A program made the position numbers and the translations under genes. The notes below the pieces were generated by a model. The model had not been told where the DNA came from. It was given only the letters and a program-made list of their open reading frames with translations, and made no database searches. Shown here in pieces: positions 1-7,777 of a DNA stretch of 20,133 nt; the first letter of the stretch is position 1, and each line of letters opens with the position of its first letter. This DNA is from a virus: the IMG/VR virus record IMGVR_UViG_3300025759_000932, positions 1 through 20,133 of that record. One strand, 5' to 3'.

Positions 1-1
1 T

Positions 2-1012
2 AAGTTCGAGTTATTGAACGGTTACGAAGACTACCCAGTAGTAGTTACTAAACTTTCTGAAGATAGTAAGAGGCTCTATGATACTCAAACTATTCCAGAC
101 ATCCTTCGCGGCATTCAGAATCAAGTAAAAGTAGAAAGGGACTCACGTATTGATAGAAACAGTCTAGCCACTCTACCTCCGATTCTTCACCCAGTTGGTC
201 AAGCACCAACAGATTGGGGTCCCGGAAGGATGATACCTTACCGCCGAAAAGGAGATCTCGACTTTGCTCCAACTCCTCCTTCACCAGTTGGTTCCATTGA
301 AATAGAAAAAACAATGGAAGCACAAGCGGACAGACTTTGTGGACTTGATGAAACATCTCAGATCTCTCAAGTGCGTAAACAATTCTTAGTTGATAAGTTC
401 TTACAGCACTCCGCAGAGGTTTTACAGATGTGTTATAAATGCTTCCAGCGGTTTGGACCGGACTCAGTTTTCTTTAGAGTTACCGGATCGCCAGACCCCG
501 TAGCTTTCAACAAGGGTAACCCAGATGAGAACTACGACATAATGATTTCATATGATGTCCTCAATTCGGATCCAGAGACTCAAGAGAAGAAACTTCAACA
601 AATGGTTGCTCTCACGCAACTGGACCGCAGTGGTCGTATTAACATTGATAGCTTGCTCGATGCGGCTGCTAACAGCATTGATCCGGTACTTGCGGATCGT
701 GTGCTACAACCTACAGAAGCAGCTCAAGAACAAGTTGTAAAACAAGTAACAGATGACCTCGCTAAAATCTTTGCTGGTATCGAAATGCCGGCACGTCCTA
801 ACGGTGCTCAAATTGCTCTTACTGTTATCCAGCAGTACGCTTCTCAGCCAGACGTTGCACAAAGACTTCAATCAGATGAAGCATTTGCTGCGAGACTTGA
901 GAAGTACGCCGGACAATACACCTTCCAGATGCAACAAGCACAGAACGCCCAAATCGGTAGAGTCGGTACAGAGCCAGCTCAGATGGGAGACATTAACACA
1001 CAAGGAATATAA
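2..1012 (+). CDS. Portal protein, C-terminal part (5' end outside window)
   Basis: The reading frame is open from base 2, so the TTG at 14 is not a convincing start and the gene begins upstream of the window. The visible ~337 codons look like the C-terminal half of a podovirus (T7 gp8-like) head-tail connector, the dodecamer through which DNA is packaged and ejected. Supporting features are a conserved region with SRIDRN, then a Pro/Gly-rich stretch (HPVGQAPTDWGPG, around bases 191-229), then a Pro-rich segment (FAPTPPSP). A long alpha-helical part follows, and the tail is Gln/Ala-rich, as in portal barrel and C-terminal regions. Position immediately upstream of lysozyme, scaffold and capsid genes fits. 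The family call is from remembered motif similarity and gene order; no search was run. Confidence 0.8.
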   Translation, partial: KFELLNGYEDYPVVVTKLSEDSKRLYDTQTIPDILRGIQNQVKVERDSRIDRNSLATLPPILHPVGQAPTDWGPGRMIPYRRKGDLDFAPTPPSPVGSIEIEKTMEAQADRLCGLDETSQISQVRKQFLVDKFLQHSAEVLQMCYKCFQRFGPDSVFFRVTGSPDPVAFNKGNPDENYDIMISYDVLNSDPETQEKKLQQMVALTQLDRSGRINIDSLLDAAANSIDPVLADRVLQPTEAAQEQVVKQVTDDLAKIFAGIEMPARPNGAQIALTVIQQYASQPDVAQRLQSDEAFAARLEKYAGQYTFQMQQAQNAQIGRVGTEPAQMGDINTQGI

Positions 1013-1013
1013 T

Positions 1014-1547
1014 ATGGCTGATAATTTATCCGCACAAGGCTACGTAGCGAGAGCTGTAGCAAAAAATAAAGGTGCCGAAGAAGTGGCACAAATGATAGGA
1101 GTCAACGAAGGTGTAAGACCAAAAGCTTACAAGGATTCATTGGGCAATATGTCCATAGGAATTGGTTTTAACCTAGAGGACAAAACTAATCAACCCATCT
1201 TGGATTCATTAAATCTCAACAGAGAGGAACTAAAGTCCGGCAAGAGGTCATTAACCGACAAGGAATTATCTTCATTATATAGTTACTCATTGTCTAGAGC
1301 CATTAAGGATTTACAAAAGTTCGACCCCAATATTAAGAGCCGACCCAAGAATGTACAGATGGCATTGATTGATATGTCATACAACTTAGGATACAGTAAG
1401 TTGAGTACATTCAAGAAGATGAAAGCTGCCTTAGAGCAAAATGATTACGGTACAGCGGCGGATGAAATGGTTGATTCCAAGTGGTACAAACAAGTAAAGA
1501 CTAGAGGACCGCGTACTGTAGCACTTATGCGTTCAGCAGCGGAATAA
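1014..1547 (+). CDS. Endolysin / lysozyme, T4-like GH24 muramidase
   Basis: A 177-aa protein whose start lies one base after the portal stop codon, with an AAGGA ribosome binding site at 1002-1006. It would cleave the beta-1,4 bond between MurNAc and GlcNAc in peptidoglycan. The T4-lysozyme active-site pattern is visible: Glu32 in VNEGVRPKAYKD, Asp41 nine residues later, and SIGIG with Ser47 six residues after that. Spacing matches the Glu11-Asp20-Thr26 triad of T4 lysozyme, but Ser replaces the usual Thr. The downstream block ALIDMSYNLG (117-126) and the WYKQVKTRGPRT region (157-168) are also typical of GH24. There is no signal peptide, so release needs a holin, or the enzyme rides in the virion. 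The longer frame open from 753 overlaps the portal gene and is not the real start. Confidence 0.9.
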   Translation: MADNLSAQGYVARAVAKNKGAEEVAQMIGVNEGVRPKAYKDSLGNMSIGIGFNLEDKTNQPILDSLNLNREELKSGKRSLTDKELSSLYSYSLSRAIKDLQKFDPNIKSRPKNVQMALIDMSYNLGYSKLSTFKKMKAALEQNDYGTAADEMVDSKWYKQVKTRGPRTVALMRSAAE

Positions 1548-1550
1548 TTT

Positions 1551-1775
1551 ATGAGTTTAGAAAAGGACTTACAATCACTAGGTAATCACGAGCACTTTGC
1601 TCGATTCCTAAAAGTAGTAGCAGAGCTTCGTGAAGAAACCATTGAAGAGCTACATAACGCAAGCAACGAACAGATACAACAAATATCTGGACGCATTCTG
1701 ACATACGATCAGATACTACAAATGTGCGACTGGAGAAAACTCCAAGTTCGTTTCTCTGATAGGCTTGATACATAA
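1551..1775 (+). CDS. Small conserved-looking phage protein, unknown function
   Basis: A 74-aa, probably helical protein, three bases after the lysozyme stop. The sequence is acidic and Glu/Gln-rich in the middle, with a hydrophobic/aromatic heptad-like pattern (FARFLKVVAELREETIEEL), and ends in a Trp/Arg-containing segment (CDWRKLQVRF). No signal peptide or membrane segment is seen. It lies between lysozyme and scaffold. I do not recognise the family. Its position suggests a small assembly or chaperone-like protein of the head module, but that is only inference. A 74-aa frame runs on the opposite strand over the same bases; this strand was preferred because it continues the operon and has codon use like its neighbours. 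Confidence 0.7.
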   Translation: MSLEKDLQSLGNHEHFARFLKVVAELREETIEELHNASNEQIQQISGRILTYDQILQMCDWRKLQVRFSDRLDT

Positions 1776-1808
1776 GTTATAATACATTTATCGCCATCGC
1801 TCGGCGTT

Positions 1809-1814
1809 AAGGAG
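1809..1814 (+). promoter_or_regulatory. Strong Shine-Dalgarno site for the scaffold gene
   Basis: The sequence AAGGAG lies 10 bases before the ATG at 1825, in a 49-base gap. It stands out because several other major genes in the window, including the capsid protein, have no such site. It shows that the host ribosome does use anti-Shine-Dalgarno pairing and supports 1825 as the start. Confidence 0.6.
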
Positions 1815-1824
1815 TGCAAACATT

Positions 1825-2907
1825 ATGTCAAACGAAATCACAGAGGGAGTCGCTGAACCCTCAACCGAAACAACAGCGTCACAGTCAAATATGTCAGCAG
1901 CGGATTTTGTAAACCGCCGCTTGGGGCAACTAACTGAGGAAACTCAAGAAGTGGCTCCACCAGTTGAAGCAACAGATGAAGTAACAGAAGAAACCGAGGT
2001 CGAGAGTCCAGAGGTGGAGACAAGTGAAGAAATCGTTGCTGAACAAACTGAAGAACCAGAAGGTTCCGAAGATGTTCTTTCACAGTTAGATCTAGATGAT
2101 ATGTCCGAAGACGATCTTCGAGAATTATCCGAGAAGCTAGGAAGTAGAGCAGTCGCTCGATTCGGTGAGCTCACAGCAAAACGTAAAGCTGCTGAAGCAA
2201 AACTGAAAGAGATGGAAGCTCAACTGCAAAATAATAATCCATTAGAAACTCAAGAAGTAGCCAATAATCCCTACGCATCAGTAGATACGTTAGAAGGATT
2301 ACAAGAAAAGGCGAAGGAAGTAACAGATGTCATAGAATGGGCAGAGGAAACATTATTCAATGCAGATGGCTACGGACCCGAAGATGTAGTAACGGAAGTT
2401 GAAGGCAAGGAATTAACCAAATCAGATGTGCGTAAGAGTTTACTCAACGCTCGTAAGGCTCGTGATAAGTACTTACCATCTCAACTACAAACAGTTCAAA
2501 GAGTACAGCAGTCACATCAGCTCAAAGAAGCTTTTGATACACAAGCTGAACAAGAGTTGAACTGGTTACAAGGAGACGACAATGACGTACGCAAAAGCTA
2601 CGAAGCTATGATTGGAGATCCTAGATTCGATTCACTACGAGAAAAAGCAGATCCAGAAGTTGCAGCTCAACTTAACTATCTGATGGCTCACGCAGCGAAT
2701 AGTATTTATGGACGTAAACCAGTCAAGGGAGCTCCGAAGTCAGCTACGTTGACACCTCCAAAAGCAGCAATATCTGCCGGAGCATCATCAGATAAAGGTG
2801 TGAATAAGTCCGTTAAGGCACTTAAAGACCTTAACCAACGGTTTAGACATTCTGGCAACAAGAGTGATTTTATAACTCTCAGAACACAACAAATTAAAAA
2901 TCGTTAA
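1825..2907 (+). CDS. Capsid scaffolding / assembly protein
   Basis: A 360-aa protein directly upstream of the major capsid gene, as in T7 (gp9 before gp10). Scaffold proteins guide prohead assembly and then leave the shell. The first ~100 residues are strongly acidic and rich in Glu, Val and Thr. Residues ~95-140 form a charged helical, probably coiled-coil stretch (AVARFGELTAKRKAAEAKLKE). A middle region contains a conserved-looking acidic patch (~170-190). The C-terminus is basic and helical (KSVKALKDLNQRFRHSGNK onward), which fits the capsid-binding helix-turn-helix of other scaffolds. No protease motif is seen. The assignment rests on composition, size and position rather than a sharp motif. 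Confidence 0.82.
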   Translation: MSNEITEGVAEPSTETTASQSNMSAADFVNRRLGQLTEETQEVAPPVEATDEVTEETEVESPEVETSEEIVAEQTEEPEGSEDVLSQLDLDDMSEDDLRELSEKLGSRAVARFGELTAKRKAAEAKLKEMEAQLQNNNPLETQEVANNPYASVDTLEGLQEKAKEVTDVIEWAEETLFNADGYGPEDVVTEVEGKELTKSDVRKSLLNARKARDKYLPSQLQTVQRVQQSHQLKEAFDTQAEQELNWLQGDDNDVRKSYEAMIGDPRFDSLREKADPEVAAQLNYLMAHAANSIYGRKPVKGAPKSATLTPPKAAISAGASSDKGVNKSVKALKDLNQRFRHSGNKSDFITLRTQQIKNR

Positions 2908-2931
2908 ACAAACACAACCCATTAAAATATT

Positions 2932-3939
2932 ATGGCATTTAGTAATACATATGACACAACAAATACGGGATCTGGTGTTTCTAACAGAGAAGACTTGACA
3001 GATGTCTTGACAATTCTTGCTCCGGAAGAAACTCCAATCCTTTCATCTGCTCAAAAGCAGAAAGCAAACGCTACATTCGTAGAGTGGACAGTAGACGCAT
3101 TAGCTGCTCCATCATCAACTGGTATCCGTGAAGGTGCTGACGTAGGTACATTCACTGATCAGTTCGCTGGACGTGCAAAACTAGGTAACTACATTCAGAA
3201 GTTCCGCCGCGATTACCAAGTATCTGATCTACAAGAAGCAGTTGATTCAGTCGGACCAGCTAAGATTGCTCAAGCAGAAGCTAAAGCAATTCGTGAGCTT
3301 AAACGCGACATCGAAAAAACTATCGCTGGTTCTCAAGATCGTACTGTAGAAAACGGTTCCGACACTCCTTATGCCCTTCGTGGTTTAGGACGTTGGTTAG
3401 AAGCTAACGCTGCTGACTCAGATGTTCCAGCAGCATTCCGTACTCCAGCAGACAGCCGCTACACAGTTGCAGAAGCTGGTGCTACAGCATTCAGTGAATC
3501 AACATTGAATGACATCATCGCTTCTATCTTCAAAGAAACTGGTACAGTTAATGACCTAACATTGGTTGCTGACACTAAATTACGCCGCGTTATCAGTGAT
3601 TTCGCTCGTGTAACTGCTTCAGCTACAAACAATGTGCGTTCAGTAAACTATGACGGTGGAGCTGGTGAAATCAAACTTACTGTTGATTTATACCAATCAG
3701 ACCACGGTATCGTTTCCATCGTAAACGGTAATCCAGATTGTATGCCAGACTTCGGTTCATCCGCTGGTGAGTCCGGATACTTAATCAACCCAGAATACGT
3801 TGGTATTCACGAGTTAATCCCAATGGGATCAACACGTCTACCTAACCAAGGTGGTGGTGAGCGTGGCTACGTGGATTGTGCTCTTACATTAGGAGTATAT
3901 CACCCACAAGCACACGGTGTTATCGAAGGAACTGCTTAA
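2932..3939 (+). CDS. Major capsid protein (SU10 / DUF5309-like HK97 fold)
   Basis: A 335-aa protein immediately after the scaffold. The N-terminus has the pattern I associate with the DUF5309 / SU10-type major head protein family: NREDLTDVLTILAPEETPIL (residues ~18-37), followed by a VEWTVDALAAP segment and then a charged helix (AKAIRELKRDIEK). The GRAKLGNYIQKFRRDYQVS region matches the part usually rich in basic residues. The C-terminus is beta-rich and Gly-rich (GGGERGYVDCALTLGVYHP). It would form the hexamers and pentamers of the icosahedral head. Codon use is the most C-ending and even of the window, as expected of a highly expressed gene. The 24-base leader lacks any Shine-Dalgarno motif. 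A terminator follows 11 bases after the stop. Confidence 0.9.
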   Translation: MAFSNTYDTTNTGSGVSNREDLTDVLTILAPEETPILSSAQKQKANATFVEWTVDALAAPSSTGIREGADVGTFTDQFAGRAKLGNYIQKFRRDYQVSDLQEAVDSVGPAKIAQAEAKAIRELKRDIEKTIAGSQDRTVENGSDTPYALRGLGRWLEANAADSDVPAAFRTPADSRYTVAEAGATAFSESTLNDIIASIFKETGTVNDLTLVADTKLRRVISDFARVTASATNNVRSVNYDGGAGEIKLTVDLYQSDHGIVSIVNGNPDCMPDFGSSAGESGYLINPEYVGIHELIPMGSTRLPNQGGGERGYVDCALTLGVYHPQAHGVIEGTA

Positions 3940-3950
3940 TCCTTACATTC

Positions 3951-3988
3951 GGTACGGGGGGCGAAAGCCCCCTATACCTTTTCTTTTT
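3951..3988 (+). terminator. Intrinsic terminator after the capsid gene
   Basis: Bases 3951-3962 pair with 3967-3978. There is an uninterrupted G/C core (3957-3962 with 3967-3972) closed by a GAAA tetraloop, one G-T pair, one mismatch, and four more pairs at the base. A T-rich run (3979-3988, one C) follows. This is a textbook rho-independent terminator for the + strand. Genes of the same operon continue 15 bases later, so it probably reduces rather than abolishes downstream transcription. Confidence 0.93.
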
Positions 3989-4002
3989 AACTTAAAACTA
4001 TT

Positions 4003-4311
4003 ATGGATATTATTACGGACTTACCAAAGAATTTCACAGATGATGAAATTGATGCAGCATTTATGCAAGAGATCAAGAATGGTTTCAAATTAGAAAGAGA
4101 AACAGAACACGAGAGAGTAGCAGCTGCCGCTAAACAAGCAGCACACCTTAAGGGCACAACGCATCCAGTACTAGGGAAACCAGTAGCCACTATGCCGGCT
4201 CGTGAGTTCTTTAGACTTACAAGTAAGTACGGACACAAGGAGGTACACTCCAAAGAATTTTTAAAGCACTACAATAAAACATTTGCTGAACTTTCCCCTA
4301 ATAAAATATAA
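4003..4311 (+). CDS. Small structural-module protein, unknown function
   Basis: A 102-aa protein, charged and helical. It contains an Ala-rich charged helix (EHERVAAAAKQAAHLKG, ~36-52) and then a compact segment HPVLGKPVATMPAREFFRL (~54-72) followed by KYGHKEVHSKEFLKHY. That second segment reminds me of a small protein encoded between the capsid and tail-tube genes in other marine podoviruses, but I cannot name a function. The start ATG has no ribosome binding site; the leader after the terminator is A/T-rich (AACTATT). Its stop overlaps the next start by one base (TAATG). A minor head or completion protein is plausible from position. Confidence 0.72.
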   Translation: MDIITDLPKNFTDDEIDAAFMQEIKNGFKLERETEHERVAAAAKQAAHLKGTTHPVLGKPVATMPAREFFRLTSKYGHKEVHSKEFLKHYNKTFAELSPNKI

Positions 4312-4919
4312 TGCAAGTAAAAAGTTATACAGATCTCAAAGCACTCATACAAGCGTTAGCCGGTGTGAGTTCTTTTACAACTGAGGAGGATTCTAAGATT
4401 CTCAGTTTTGTAAATCGCCGAGCTGCGGAAGCTTATAACTTGAGTCCATCTTGGTCTAGGTACTTAGTTATTTCCGAAGAAAGAACACTTACCTCCGGTA
4501 ATGTAATACCTTATACTGAAGCCAGTAAAGATGATATAGGTGAGTTTATTCGCATTCATAGAACTCAAGCATTTCAAAAAAACTCAGCTCTTGAATATGA
4601 TTTTTACGTGGATGCTAACGGTGCTAATATTTTAAATATAACTAACGATAATGATACATCAGCATTTGTTACTTATAAAAAAGAACTTCCTACATTTACA
4701 GCGGATTCAACAGACTTTCCACTTGAGTTCTTTTACTTTGTAGCTCACGCATCTTATGCAGACTTCTTACGTATGGATGGTCAGCACGGTAAAGCTCTAA
4801 CCGAAGAACAAATAGCTAAAAACTATTTAGACATCGAGCTAGAAAAAATAGATATTCGTTCAAACAATAACTCAATTAATCACAAATTTTCAACTTACGT
4901 CAATCGACAAAGTCGTTGA
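4311..4919 (+). CDS. Head-tail adaptor / tail tubular protein A-like
   Basis: A 202-aa protein close in size to T7 gp11 (196 aa), the dodecameric ring that joins the portal to the nozzle. The first half has a helix of adaptor type (SYTDLKALIQALAG, then ILSFVNRRAAEAYNLSPSW, ~29-47), with the Arg-Arg/Ala/Tyr pattern common before the first beta region. A beta-rich middle follows (YDFYVDANGANILNI). The last third is helical (PLEFFYFVAHASYADFLR, then EEQIAKNYLDIELEKI), as expected of the C-terminal helices that pack on the portal. It starts by a one-base TAATG overlap with no ribosome binding site, so it is probably translated by reinitiation. The call rests on size, secondary-structure pattern and gene order. 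Confidence 0.6.
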   Translation: MQVKSYTDLKALIQALAGVSSFTTEEDSKILSFVNRRAAEAYNLSPSWSRYLVISEERTLTSGNVIPYTEASKDDIGEFIRIHRTQAFQKNSALEYDFYVDANGANILNITNDNDTSAFVTYKKELPTFTADSTDFPLEFFYFVAHASYADFLRMDGQHGKALTEEQIAKNYLDIELEKIDIRSNNNSINHKFSTYVNRQSR

Positions 4920-4940
4920 CACTCAATGTAAAATACTCAT

Positions 4941-5279
4941 ATGGCAAATTCATTCGTAACTAACCTTTATCCCGTACCAAGTGGAACCGGAAATGACCAC
5001 AGATTGACAGTTGATGCTACCGCTGGTGGCGTTCTGTTCTCTGGAGCAAACGATGACAACACAAGTGCCTTCGATTCATTGACTAAATATATCGCTATGG
5101 ATGTCCAAGACGCTGATGTATTTATGACATTCGATGGTAGTGCACCCACAACATCAAACGGTCACAAGTTATTCGCTGGTAGAAGTTATACCTTCAGCAA
5201 AGAGGCAGCTGTCAAAGCTAAGTTCATTCGCTCCGGTGGTACTTCCGCAAAGATTCACGCATCTCAGTTCACTAACTAA
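4941..5279 (+). CDS. Small beta-rich virion protein, possible fibre adaptor or decoration protein
   Basis: A 112-aa protein with alternating short beta segments and Gly/Ser/Thr/Asp loops, and almost no helix. Its C-terminal half has the pattern DADVFMTFDGSAPTTSNGH, then LFAGRSYTF, then AKFIRSGGTSAKIHASQF. I have seen this type of small beta-sandwich beside tail-fibre genes of many phages. It sits just upstream of the 748-aa receptor-binding candidate and overlaps it by one base (TAATG), suggesting tight co-production. It may cap the head, or adapt the fibre to the tail. The start has no Shine-Dalgarno site. I cannot give a firm function. Confidence 0.65.
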   Translation: MANSFVTNLYPVPSGTGNDHRLTVDATAGGVLFSGANDDNTSAFDSLTKYIAMDVQDADVFMTFDGSAPTTSNGHKLFAGRSYTFSKEAAVKAKFIRSGGTSAKIHASQFTN

Positions 5280-7525
5280 TGTCTTCAGAACAACTAGCTG
5301 ACGGAGTCAACCCTTTGGATGCTGAGTTGGCGGCAACTTGGGACGTACTTAAAGGATACTCTGGTAGAGATACCGATCTAGGAATAGCTCGTAGGTTCGG
5401 GGGTGCCGCAGCTGCGTACTCATTGCGAGACATTGGTGCAATGAATGGTTCTGTTGTCAGAGTTCGTAGAGAACCAAATGATACTACAGCTGGAATAGAT
5501 GACGAAGAAAGATTTTCGGCTAATCAAGTACAAGATGGTACTTTAGAAAAATGGGTAAACGGTGAATTAGAGACTACACTACCAGTAGATGTTGACCCAA
5601 CTAATGCCGCAGCTGCTTATAGTCTTCGTAAGGTAAAAGCTAGTTACAGCGGTGATGCAGTTCGTATTCGTAGAAGCTCAGATGATGTAGAGGTAGATGT
5701 AGCTTTTGATTCAGAAGGTAAGGTAAGTGCTAGTTCGGCGATTACAAATGTAGCTGAAGAAGGTGGTGAAAGTGGACAAACAACTGCTACTACCCTTGGA
5801 GATTTTATTAGTGGAACAGATGCTTTCGTCCACACTTGGTACGACCAAGCTGGGTCAAACAATGCAGTTCAAGCGACTGCTGCTAACCAACCAAAGATTG
5901 CAGAGAGTGGAGCATTGCTTGCTGATGGTATTCAGTTTGATGGTAATAACGATGCACTTAATTTTACAGACTTAACATTAACTGATGCTAGTATATTTAC
6001 AGTATTAGATATAGATGGTACTGAAAATTTACAAATTATTCTTGGTGGTTCTACTGATATTACTACTGCTACTATGATACCTATGATGCAGACATCAAGT
6101 ACAAATACTCAAGTGTACAAAAATGCTACAGTAGGAGGAGCAGAACAAGGTAGCTCGCAATTTAGAAATGCTTCACAAATAACATTAGCTAATAGAGGTG
6201 ATGCTTATAGTGAATTAGCAACTAAAGATAAAATGCTATTTACTATGATGGATGTAGATGTAGCGGCAGATAAGGTTCTTGATGGTATTAGTCAAGTACC
6301 AAGTGATGCAACAACTTGGGGTTTAAAAGGAACAATGGAGGAGTTGATTATTTATAACTCAGACCAATCAGCCAATCGCTTCAAGATTGAGTCCAACATC
6401 AATAACTATTATGGTTTGTACAATGATGCGAATGATTTAACTCAAACTGAGTGGCAAAATACTGGAGCTGAATCATTTAGCTCTACAAGCACAGATGGAT
6501 TTAGTTACAGTAATAGTGCTAGTACATCATTTGTTGGAGTTACCTTAAAAGAGACATTAGCTTTTGGTGATTCTGTGTTTGTTTCATTCAATGCAAGTGG
6601 TGTAACTCACCCAGATAGTTCTGACCAAAGTCCTCAAATAAGATTGAGAGATGCTGTTGGTGGAGGTGATGGAGCATCTGATATTATTCAAGTAACAAAT
6701 GGATTTAATGCACATACACTAACTTATAGTGTTAGCGGTAAAAGCAATGGAGATAATATAGTATTCTCAGAAGGAGATACTGTTGGTGGGACTGTAACTA
6801 TATCTGACTTTAAAGTATCTCGCATAGCTCGTGATGGTTTCGTAGAAACTTGGTATGACCAAAGTGGTAATGGTTTTGATTTAAAAAGCCAAAGTGCAGA
6901 TACACAACCATTCATTGTTAACAATGGTGGATTTACTGGAGGTGTTTATTCTCCATCTCGTTTGAATAATTCAACGAAACAATACTTAGAAATATCTGAC
7001 CCAGACTTTGACTCCACGAATATCACCTCATCTAAATTTGGATGGCTTGCAGTTATGGCAAATATGGAGGAGAATGATGGTTCTCAAGCTGGTGGTGTTA
7101 TACTTGGTAATACTAGAAATACACAATCTTACCCAGCTGGAAGTATTGCTTTAAATTTAAGTGACACAAATCCTAATGGTAGAATGTTTGTTACTAATTT
7201 AAAAACCAGTAGTACTGGAGACTTTATAGGTGCTGTAGATAACGATGATTTATTTTTATCAGAGACAATAGGAACTGCTGTTGTAGATGGTTCATCATTG
7301 AGTACATTTCTAAATGGTACAACTGGAAGTGGAACATTCACTGATTTAACATTAACAAGCAATGTTCACTTTAAAATATTTCAATCAAGTGATTCTGCTA
7401 ATAATGTATACTACCAAAATGCGGCACAAGGATTTATAAAAGAACTTATGTTTATGCAAGGTGATACTATAGATGACATTGTAACCATAAGAAACGAAGT
7501 AAATAATCATTATAATATTTTTTAA
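5279..7525 (+). CDS. Tail fibre / receptor-binding protein with two lectin-like modules
   Basis: A 748-aa protein. Two copies of AAAYSLRxx appear at ~44-51 and ~111-118, the second followed by VRIRRSSDDVEVDVAFD. Two copies of a FVxTWYDQxG motif are at 183-192 and 521-530, each followed by a segment ending QPKI or QPFI. These motifs are typical of the arabinofuranosidase-B-like catalytic domain (PF09206-type) and the concanavalin/LamG folds found in phage tail proteins. Each module closes with an Asn/Tyr-rich end: NINNYYGLY (373-381) and EVNNHYNIF (740-748). Between them, ~385-515 looks like a carbohydrate-binding beta-sandwich insertion. I infer binding to, or possibly trimming of, host surface glycan. 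The GC content drops abruptly near base 5940 (see findings). The gene starts by TAATG overlap, with no ribosome binding site. Confidence 0.75.
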   Translation: MSSEQLADGVNPLDAELAATWDVLKGYSGRDTDLGIARRFGGAAAAYSLRDIGAMNGSVVRVRREPNDTTAGIDDEERFSANQVQDGTLEKWVNGELETTLPVDVDPTNAAAAYSLRKVKASYSGDAVRIRRSSDDVEVDVAFDSEGKVSASSAITNVAEEGGESGQTTATTLGDFISGTDAFVHTWYDQAGSNNAVQATAANQPKIAESGALLADGIQFDGNNDALNFTDLTLTDASIFTVLDIDGTENLQIILGGSTDITTATMIPMMQTSSTNTQVYKNATVGGAEQGSSQFRNASQITLANRGDAYSELATKDKMLFTMMDVDVAADKVLDGISQVPSDATTWGLKGTMEELIIYNSDQSANRFKIESNINNYYGLYNDANDLTQTEWQNTGAESFSSTSTDGFSYSNSASTSFVGVTLKETLAFGDSVFVSFNASGVTHPDSSDQSPQIRLRDAVGGGDGASDIIQVTNGFNAHTLTYSVSGKSNGDNIVFSEGDTVGGTVTISDFKVSRIARDGFVETWYDQSGNGFDLKSQSADTQPFIVNNGGFTGGVYSPSRLNNSTKQYLEISDPDFDSTNITSSKFGWLAVMANMEENDGSQAGGVILGNTRNTQSYPAGSIALNLSDTNPNGRMFVTNLKTSSTGDFIGAVDNDDLFLSETIGTAVVDGSSLSTFLNGTTGSGTFTDLTLTSNVHFKIFQSSDSANNVYYQNAAQGFIKELMFMQGDTIDDIVTIRNEVNNHYNIF

Positions 7526-7527
7526 TT

Positions 7528-7776
7528 ATGAGCGAAGAAACAGATAATTACATTGTATACGACACTCTAGAAGATGCTTTAGTAAAAGCAGATGCAGAGG
7601 GTGCTAGACGAGGCTATGCTTACCACAGAGTAGGTTCTGGTACTCGTTATAAGACTTACCCACAAGTAACTGCTGATGACAAGTATGCACTACTAGTGAA
7701 CGGATACGAACTAACAGAAGATGAAGAGTCAGCTATTACAAATAGCGTCACCTTCCCAGCACCAGAGGAAGTCTAG
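7528..7776 (+). CDS. Small acidic protein following the fibre gene
   Basis: An 82-aa protein starting two bases after the fibre stop. It is acidic, with a pattern IVYDTLEDALVKADAEGARRG (helix, ~9-29), then YKTYPQV, then KYALLVNGYELTEDEES (~52-68). I recall small proteins of this layout next to tail-fibre genes in marine phages. A fibre-assembly chaperone or fibre-tip partner is possible, by position only. No membrane segment or signal peptide is present. Confidence 0.65.
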   Translation: MSEETDNYIVYDTLEDALVKADAEGARRGYAYHRVGSGTRYKTYPQVTADDKYALLVNGYELTEDEESAITNSVTFPAPEEV

Positions 7777-7777
7777 T

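Noticed and set aside
753-1547. 264-aa + strand frame that includes the lysozyme
   Set aside because: Its first ~87 residues overlap the portal gene and look random (Leu/Ser runs). The lysozyme start at 1014 has a ribosome binding site and fits the family length.
1778-1783. TATAAT as a -10 promoter box upstream of the scaffold gene
   Set aside because: No -35-like sequence at 16-18 bases upstream; likely chance in an AT-rich gap.
4916-4940. TTGACA at 4916-4921 as a promoter -35 box
   Set aside because: No -10 box at proper spacing (TAAAAT comes only 7 bases later), and the TTGACA overlaps the stop of the preceding gene.
5279-7525. Diversity-generating retroelement acting on the fibre gene
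   Set aside because: No reverse transcriptase, template repeat or matching variable repeat was seen in the window.
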